Assembly: GCA_964468125.1 (NCBI GenBank)
Contig: CAYXVF010000009.1
Span: 1-64,000 of the forward strand
Source: CAYXVF01 sp964468125
GTDB taxonomy: Bacteria; Myxococcota; XYA12-FULL-58-9; CAYXVF01
DNA: 64,000 nucleotides
Direction of reading: 5' to 3'
Position 1 is the first letter of the stretch. The number at the start of each line of letters is the position of its first letter. The notes below the pieces were generated by a model. The model was not told where the DNA came from. It was given only the letters and a program-made list of their open reading frames with translations, and did not search any database. Both the position numbers and the translations under genes were made by a program. Shown one piece after another: positions 59,723 through 64,000 of this stretch.

Positions 59723-61162
59723 ATGACGGCGATGGCGCTCTTCGATGGCTACACCCCGCTCTCCGGAGCCATTGACGAGTTTGTCGACGAAAAAGGCGAC
59801 TTACGTCCCACTCTCAGCCTGGTTGCCCGTCGTTTGACCGAGCTCGGCTCTGAAGCGCTCTCTTTGCGACAAAACCTGGTCGAGACCGCATTCCTGCAGG
59901 GCGGGGTGACGTTCCTAGTCTACTCCGACGAGCAGGGCGCCGAGCGCATCTTTCCTTTCGATATCGTCCCCCGGGTGATCGGTGCCGCCGAGTGGCGAAA
60001 GGTGGAAGACGGCCTCGTTCAGCGGGTTCGCGCGCTCAACGCCTTCATTCTCGACGCCTACCACGAGCGTAGAATCTTCGCCGAGGGCAGGGTTCCGGAG
60101 AGTCTGCTCGAGCACTGCAGCGGCTATCTCGCGCGATGCGAAGGGCTCACGCCCCCCGGCGGCGTCCCGATCAATATCGCCGGGATCGACCTTCTGCGCG
60201 ACGAGGACGGTGAGTTCGTGGTCCTCGAGGACAACATGCGCGTGCCTTCGGGGGTCAGCTACGTGCTGGAAAACCGGGCGATGATGAAGCGCATGCTTCC
60301 GCGCCTCTTCCGTGAGGTCGCGGTGGAGCCCGTGGATACGTACCCGATGAACCTAAAGCGCGCGTTGCGCGAGGTCGCACCGCTCGAGGGTAGGGTCGTC
60401 GTGCTCACGCCCGGGCCTTTCAACTCCGCCTATTTCGAGCACAGCTATCTGGCGCGACGGATGGGCTGTCTGCTGGTGCAGGGCAGTGACCTGTTCGTGC
60501 ACGACGATCGGGTCTTCGTGAAGACCATCTCCGGCTCAGAGCCCGTCTCCACGATCTACCGACGGATCGACGACGCCTTTCTCGACCCTGAGTGCTTCAA
60601 TCCGGAGAGCCTGCTCGGAGTCCGAGGACTCATGCGGGCGTATGCAAAGGGGAACGTCGCGATCTGCAACGCGCCCGGAAACGGCATCGCGGACGACAAA
60701 GCGACCTACCCTTTCGTTCCGGAGATGATCCGCTTCTACCTCTCCGAGGAGCCGATTCTCGGGCAGGTTCCGACGCTGGTGTGCGCCCGCGAGGAGGATC
60801 GCAAGGAAGTCCTCTCGAATCTCGAGCGCATGGTGGTGAAGGCGGTGGATGGCGCCGGAGGCTACGGCATGCTCGTGGGACCGACGGCGAGCAGGGTCCA
60901 GATCGAAGAATTTCGGGCCCTCCTCAAAGAGCAGCCCCACCGCTATGTCGCCCAGCGCGTCGTCGATTTCTCCACCTGCCCGATCTGGCAAGACGGCCGC
61001 CTCGCCCCGCGCCGGGTCGATCTGCGACCCTTCGTCGTCACCGGCAAGAGCTCCTGGGTCCTGCCTGGTGGCCTCACGCGCGTCGCACTCGTGGAGGGCT
61101 CCTACGTCGTGAATTCGAGTCAGGGGGGCGGCTCGAAAGACACCTGGGTCTTACGGCCATGA
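59723..61162 (+). CDS. circularly permuted ATP-grasp protein
   Basis: 479 residues from ATG at 59723 (MTAMALFDGY); MALFDGY at 59732 is an alternative. The pattern matches the DUF404/DUF407 permuted ATP-grasp family: FPFDIVPRVIGAAEWRKVEDG, AYHERRIFAEG, NIAGIDLLRDEDGEFVVLEDN (metal/ATP residues), NAPGNGIADDKATYPFVPEMI and KAVDGAGGYGM (Gly-rich loop) and YVAQRVVDFSTCP. Members with alpha-E and transglutaminase partners were proposed to make peptide or amide bonds. It is the first gene of a four-domain cluster and faces the adenosylhomocysteinase-like gene with 92 bases between the starts. Confidence 0.88.
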   Translation: MTAMALFDGYTPLSGAIDEFVDEKGDLRPTLSLVARRLTELGSEALSLRQNLVETAFLQGGVTFLVYSDEQGAERIFPFDIVPRVIGAAEWRKVEDGLVQRVRALNAFILDAYHERRIFAEGRVPESLLEHCSGYLARCEGLTPPGGVPINIAGIDLLRDEDGEFVVLEDNMRVPSGVSYVLENRAMMKRMLPRLFREVAVEPVDTYPMNLKRALREVAPLEGRVVVLTPGPFNSAYFEHSYLARRMGCLLVQGSDLFVHDDRVFVKTISGSEPVSTIYRRIDDAFLDPECFNPESLLGVRGLMRAYAKGNVAICNAPGNGIADDKATYPFVPEMIRFYLSEEPILGQVPTLVCAREEDRKEVLSNLERMVVKAVDGAGGYGMLVGPTASRVQIEEFRALLKEQPHRYVAQRVVDFSTCPIWQDGRLAPRRVDLRPFVVTGKSSWVLPGGLTRVALVEGSYVVNSSQGGGSKDTWVLRP

Positions 61163-62121
61163 CGATGATCTCCAGAGTCGCAGAGAGCTGTTTTTGGCTC
61201 ACCCGCTACCTCGAACGAGCGGAAAATGTGGCGCGTCTCCTGCGGGTCAATCGTGCCTCGGTCCTCGACCTCGACCACGACACCGCGTGGATGCCACTCA
61301 TTGTGGTTGTCGGCGAGAAAGAGCGCTTCGAGGCTCATTTCGACCATGCGGACGGCGACACGGTTCAACACTACCTCACCTGGGACGAGCGCAACCCCAT
61401 TTCGATCGTGAACTCGATTCGCTGGATGCGAGAAAATGCACGCACGATTAGAGAGGTCATCAGTCTAGAGACCTGGCAATGCGCGAACCGATTCTGGACC
61501 TGGCTCCGATCCTCGGACGCGCGCACGCTCTACGACGACGACGTGGAAGAGTTCTACAACCGCGTCACCTGCCTCTCCGTCGAAATGCAGGGTTGGAGCA
61601 TCAATACGATGATGCACGAAGAGCCGTTGCACTTTACCTCCCTGGGGCGTCTGCTCGAGCGCGCCGGGCAGACCGCTCGGACTCTGGACGTCAAGTATCA
61701 CATGCTCGGAGCCACGGACCCGGACCGTTTGGAGACGCCCCTGGAAGCCGCGCAGTGGGTTTCGCTCCTGCGCTCCTGCTCCGCCGTCGAGCCGTTCTTC
61801 AAGAAGCGCAGTGAATTGCCGAGCGGTGCCTCTGTTGCGGAGTTCTTGCTATTCGACGCGCGCTTTCCTCGCTCGGTCCGACACTGTCTGTCAGGTGCAC
61901 TCGGAGAGCTCAGGCGCATCCGTAGCGGTTTGCCCGAGGGAATCGGCGAGCACTCCTTTGAAAAGCTCCAGGCGCTCGATGAGCACCTCGCCTCCCAAAC
62001 GATTCGAGACGTCCTGGACTCGGGCATGCACGACGAGCTCACCGAGCTCATCGACGCCATTTCTGAAATCTGTGAACAGGTCCACTTTGATTATTTCGAC
62101 CCCGAGCCCTTGCGGCGGTGA
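61159..62121 (+). CDS. alpha-E domain protein (DUF403)
   Basis: 320 residues. It opens ISRVAESCFWLTRYLERAENVARLLRV, the standard alpha-E start with conserved Glu and Arg residues, and is all helical with repeated charged helices including LLERAGQTARTLDVKY. It is always found with permuted ATP-grasp and transglutaminase proteins and probably is their partner enzyme or scaffold. The start overlaps the ATP-grasp stop (ATGA at 61159-61162), so expression is coupled. Confidence 0.9.
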   Translation: MTMISRVAESCFWLTRYLERAENVARLLRVNRASVLDLDHDTAWMPLIVVVGEKERFEAHFDHADGDTVQHYLTWDERNPISIVNSIRWMRENARTIREVISLETWQCANRFWTWLRSSDARTLYDDDVEEFYNRVTCLSVEMQGWSINTMMHEEPLHFTSLGRLLERAGQTARTLDVKYHMLGATDPDRLETPLEAAQWVSLLRSCSAVEPFFKKRSELPSGASVAEFLLFDARFPRSVRHCLSGALGELRRIRSGLPEGIGEHSFEKLQALDEHLASQTIRDVLDSGMHDELTELIDAISEICEQVHFDYFDPEPLRR

Positions 62122-62124
62122 GCC

Positions 62125-64000
62125 ATGCGCATTCTTCTGCAGCACCGAAGTCGTTACCAATACCCGGAACCAGCGAGCCTCGGCCCGCACACGATTCGCC
62201 TCCGCCCGGCCGCCCACGCGCGCACGCCGATCGAGAGCTACAGTTTGAACATCGAGGAGCCTTGCCAGCTGCGCTGGCAGCACGATGTCTACGGGAATCA
62301 CGTCGCCCGCATCGACTTCGAGGAGCCGGTGCGCTCTCTGGACGTACTCGTGGAGCTCATCGTGGACATTCGCGCGGTGAACCCCTTCGATTTCGTCGAA
62401 GACCCGCGCGTGCGCGATGCGCCCTTTGCCTACCCGGCGGAGCTCGCGGTCGAGCTCAGCCCGTTCCTGAACCTCGAGGACGCTTCGCTCGTGCGCGGGG
62501 AGCGCTACACGGCGCTGAGCCAGAAGCTCCCGCGAAGCGGCCGCACGGTTGATCTCCTGGTGGCCCTCAATCAAGCGGTGGCGAACGAGCTGAAGTACGT
62601 GATCCGCGAGGAGCCGGGGATCTGGACGCCGGAGGAAACTCTGCACCAGGGCAAGGGCAGCTGTCGGGACCTCGCGACGCTCTTGCTCGCGCTGTTGCGG
62701 GAGCGGGGGATCGCGGCCCGATTCGCGAGCGGCTACCTGATCCAGCTCACGGACGAGGGCATGCTCCCAGACGAGCCCAAGGGCGTCTCCGTCGACGTCG
62801 CCGACCTTCACGCGTGGTGCGAGGTGTTCCTTCCGGGCGCCGGGTGGATCGGTCTGGATGCCACGAGCGGCCTGATGGCCAGCGAAGGACACATTCCCCT
62901 TTGCAGCACCGCTGTTCCTTCGGCTGCGGCGCCGATCGACGGGACGACCAGTCGGGCGGCAAGCGAGGTCACCTTCTCGCTCGAGCTCACCCGCCTCGGC
63001 CACGAGGCCCGACCCACCGCACCCTACGAAGACAGCGTTTGGCTAGAGACGCGGCGACAGGCCCGTCGCGCCGATCGCATCCTCGAGGAGCACGGGATCT
63101 CCCTCACCATCGGTGGAGAGCCCACATTCAACTCCCGCCGCCATCCCGATGCGCCGGAATGGAATGGGGCGGCATTGGGAGACACCAAATGGCAGCAGGG
63201 TGTCGAGCTCACGCACGAGCTCCGAACCCGACTGTGTCCGGGCGCAGTGGTCCTGCTGCGCCAGGGCAAGCTCTATCCGGGGGAGAGCCTGCCTCGTTGG
63301 GCCTTGGAGCTGATCGCGCGTCGGGACCGCAGGGCGCTCTGGCCTGATCGCTCCCTCGCCGAGGGCACGACCGTAGAGGATGCGATGCGTTTCATGAGCG
63401 CGCTGTCGCGCGGGCTCGGGCTCGAAGACAAGGTTGTCCCCGGCTACGAAGACCCCTGGCGTTTGCTCCAGGACGAAGCCAAGCTGCCTGTCGACGTAGA
63501 CCCGCACGATGCAGACCTCGATGACCCCGAAGAGCGCCGTCGTTTGGCGCGGGTGCTAGATCGCGGGGTGAAGACACCAGTTGGCTTCGCTCTCCCCCTC
63601 GCCCACGATGGGGACGGTTGGATCAGCACGGAGCTGCGCATTCGACGCGAACGCATGTACCTGCTCCCGGGCGATAGCCCGATGGGACTGCGCCTGCCTT
63701 TGAGCTCGCTCGAGACTCGCCACGACTGGACCCCGGAGCCCGTCGAGGTCCCGTCACCGATCCCCGACCCGCGGCTGCAGCCCGATCCCTATCTCCAGCG
63801 AGACGAGGAAGAACGGGAGCCCTTTGAAGAGGTGAAAGACCCGCGGAACATGCGTACGGTCTTGTGCGTGGAAGCGCGGGCGGAGCAGCTCTACGTGTTT
63901 CTGCCGCCGGTCGAAAGCGCGTCGCACTTCGAGGACTTGCTCGCATCGATCGACCGGGCGCGCGTGGAAACGGGTCTCGACGTGCAGCTCGAAGGCTATC
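62125..64000 (+). CDS. transglutaminase-DUF2126 fusion protein, cut by the window end
   Basis: About 625 residues are visible and the frame is open at the end. It begins 3 bases after the alpha-E stop. Residues 1-about 80 are the N-terminal beta domain (LLQHRSRYQYPEPASLGPHTIRLRP). The transglutaminase-like core (about 145-260) has the catalytic Cys in GKGSCRDLATLLLALLRERG, His in DLHAWCEVFLPGAG and Asp in WIGLDATSG. From about 330 the DUF2126 domain starts with ISLTIGGEPTFNSRR and PGESLPRWALELIARRD. The protein should cleave or form amide bonds in a peptide pathway with the ATP-grasp and alpha-E proteins. Confidence 0.88.
   Translation, partial: MRILLQHRSRYQYPEPASLGPHTIRLRPAAHARTPIESYSLNIEEPCQLRWQHDVYGNHVARIDFEEPVRSLDVLVELIVDIRAVNPFDFVEDPRVRDAPFAYPAELAVELSPFLNLEDASLVRGERYTALSQKLPRSGRTVDLLVALNQAVANELKYVIREEPGIWTPEETLHQGKGSCRDLATLLLALLRERGIAARFASGYLIQLTDEGMLPDEPKGVSVDVADLHAWCEVFLPGAGWIGLDATSGLMASEGHIPLCSTAVPSAAAPIDGTTSRAASEVTFSLELTRLGHEARPTAPYEDSVWLETRRQARRADRILEEHGISLTIGGEPTFNSRRHPDAPEWNGAALGDTKWQQGVELTHELRTRLCPGAVVLLRQGKLYPGESLPRWALELIARRDRRALWPDRSLAEGTTVEDAMRFMSALSRGLGLEDKVVPGYEDPWRLLQDEAKLPVDVDPHDADLDDPEERRRLARVLDRGVKTPVGFALPLAHDGDGWISTELRIRRERMYLLPGDSPMGLRLPLSSLETRHDWTPEPVEVPSPIPDPRLQPDPYLQRDEEEREPFEEVKDPRNMRTVLCVEARAEQLYVFLPPVESASHFEDLLASIDRARVETGLDVQLEGY

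Noticed and set aside
1..64000. CRISPR array, insertion sequence, tRNA or rRNA genes
   Set aside because: No regularly spaced repeat, transposase motif, tRNA-like cloverleaf or rRNA signature was found on either strand by eye; a dedicated scan could still find a missed tRNA.

Overview
The window is GC-rich, Gram-negative-type chromosomal DNA, with dense, mostly single-copy genes, many GTG/TTG starts and many 1-8 bp gene overlaps. Its content points to a deltaproteobacterial or Myxococcota-like bacterium: PilZ proteins, a FecR/two-component operon, TPR and carboxypeptidase-regulatory-domain envelope proteins, Cys-rich lipoproteins, an ECF sigma/anti-sigma pair and many exported proteins of unknown function. 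This placement is an inference from gene content. No rRNA, tRNA, CRISPR array, insertion sequence or prophage was seen.

Layout. 1-1096: a partial gene and two small unknown genes. 1080-5681 (minus): thrS, yidD, an exported coiled-coil protein and cysS. 5758-13136: folE, a DUF1826-like protein, a sulfotransferase-like protein, a membrane protein, an unusual histidine kinase, a DUF1853 protein, a fused TrhO-RluA tRNA/rRNA modification enzyme and a PGPGW-type membrane protein. 13205-14790: a small exported protein with an OmpA lipoprotein. 14819-19503 (minus): a winged-helix regulator, an ABC exporter whose ATPase motifs are all degraded, an HlyD adaptor and a TolC channel, coupled in one operon behind an inverted-repeat operator candidate. 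19594-20499: ECF sigma factor and zinc anti-sigma factor, divergent from an outer-membrane protein. 21170-23963 (minus): PilZ coiled-coil protein, membrane protein and M23 peptidase. 24018-29517 (minus): an L,D-transpeptidase lipoprotein, two exported proteins and an HtrA-type protease.

29597-36773 (plus): a truncated FMN-dependent glutamate synthase-like gene, pgi, a response regulator-FecR-histidine kinase operon and an exported protein. 36859-41446 (plus): sfsA, tesB, an AI-2E-type transporter and a carboxypeptidase-regulatory/PDZ protein. 41772-46020: a 1181-residue internally repetitive protein and a small exported protein. 46076-49508 (minus): the glutathione-dependent formaldehyde pair, with fghA frameshifted and frmA intact, then asnS. 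49576-57162 (minus): a Ham1-like NTPase with an N-terminal extension beside a small helical protein, a normal ABC exporter, a lipoprotein, a nitrilase, a second PilZ protein and a beta-propeller protein behind a perfect 17-bp palindrome. 57203-59629: a cytochrome-like remnant and a divergent adenosylhomocysteinase-like protein. 59723-64000 (plus): the ATP-grasp / alpha-E / transglutaminase-DUF2126 cluster, cut by the window end.

The items least explained by known biology are the ABC exporter operon with a dead nucleotide-binding domain, the adenosylhomocysteinase-like protein with a second Rossmann-like unit, the 1181-residue repeat protein, and the extended Ham1-like protein with its small partner.
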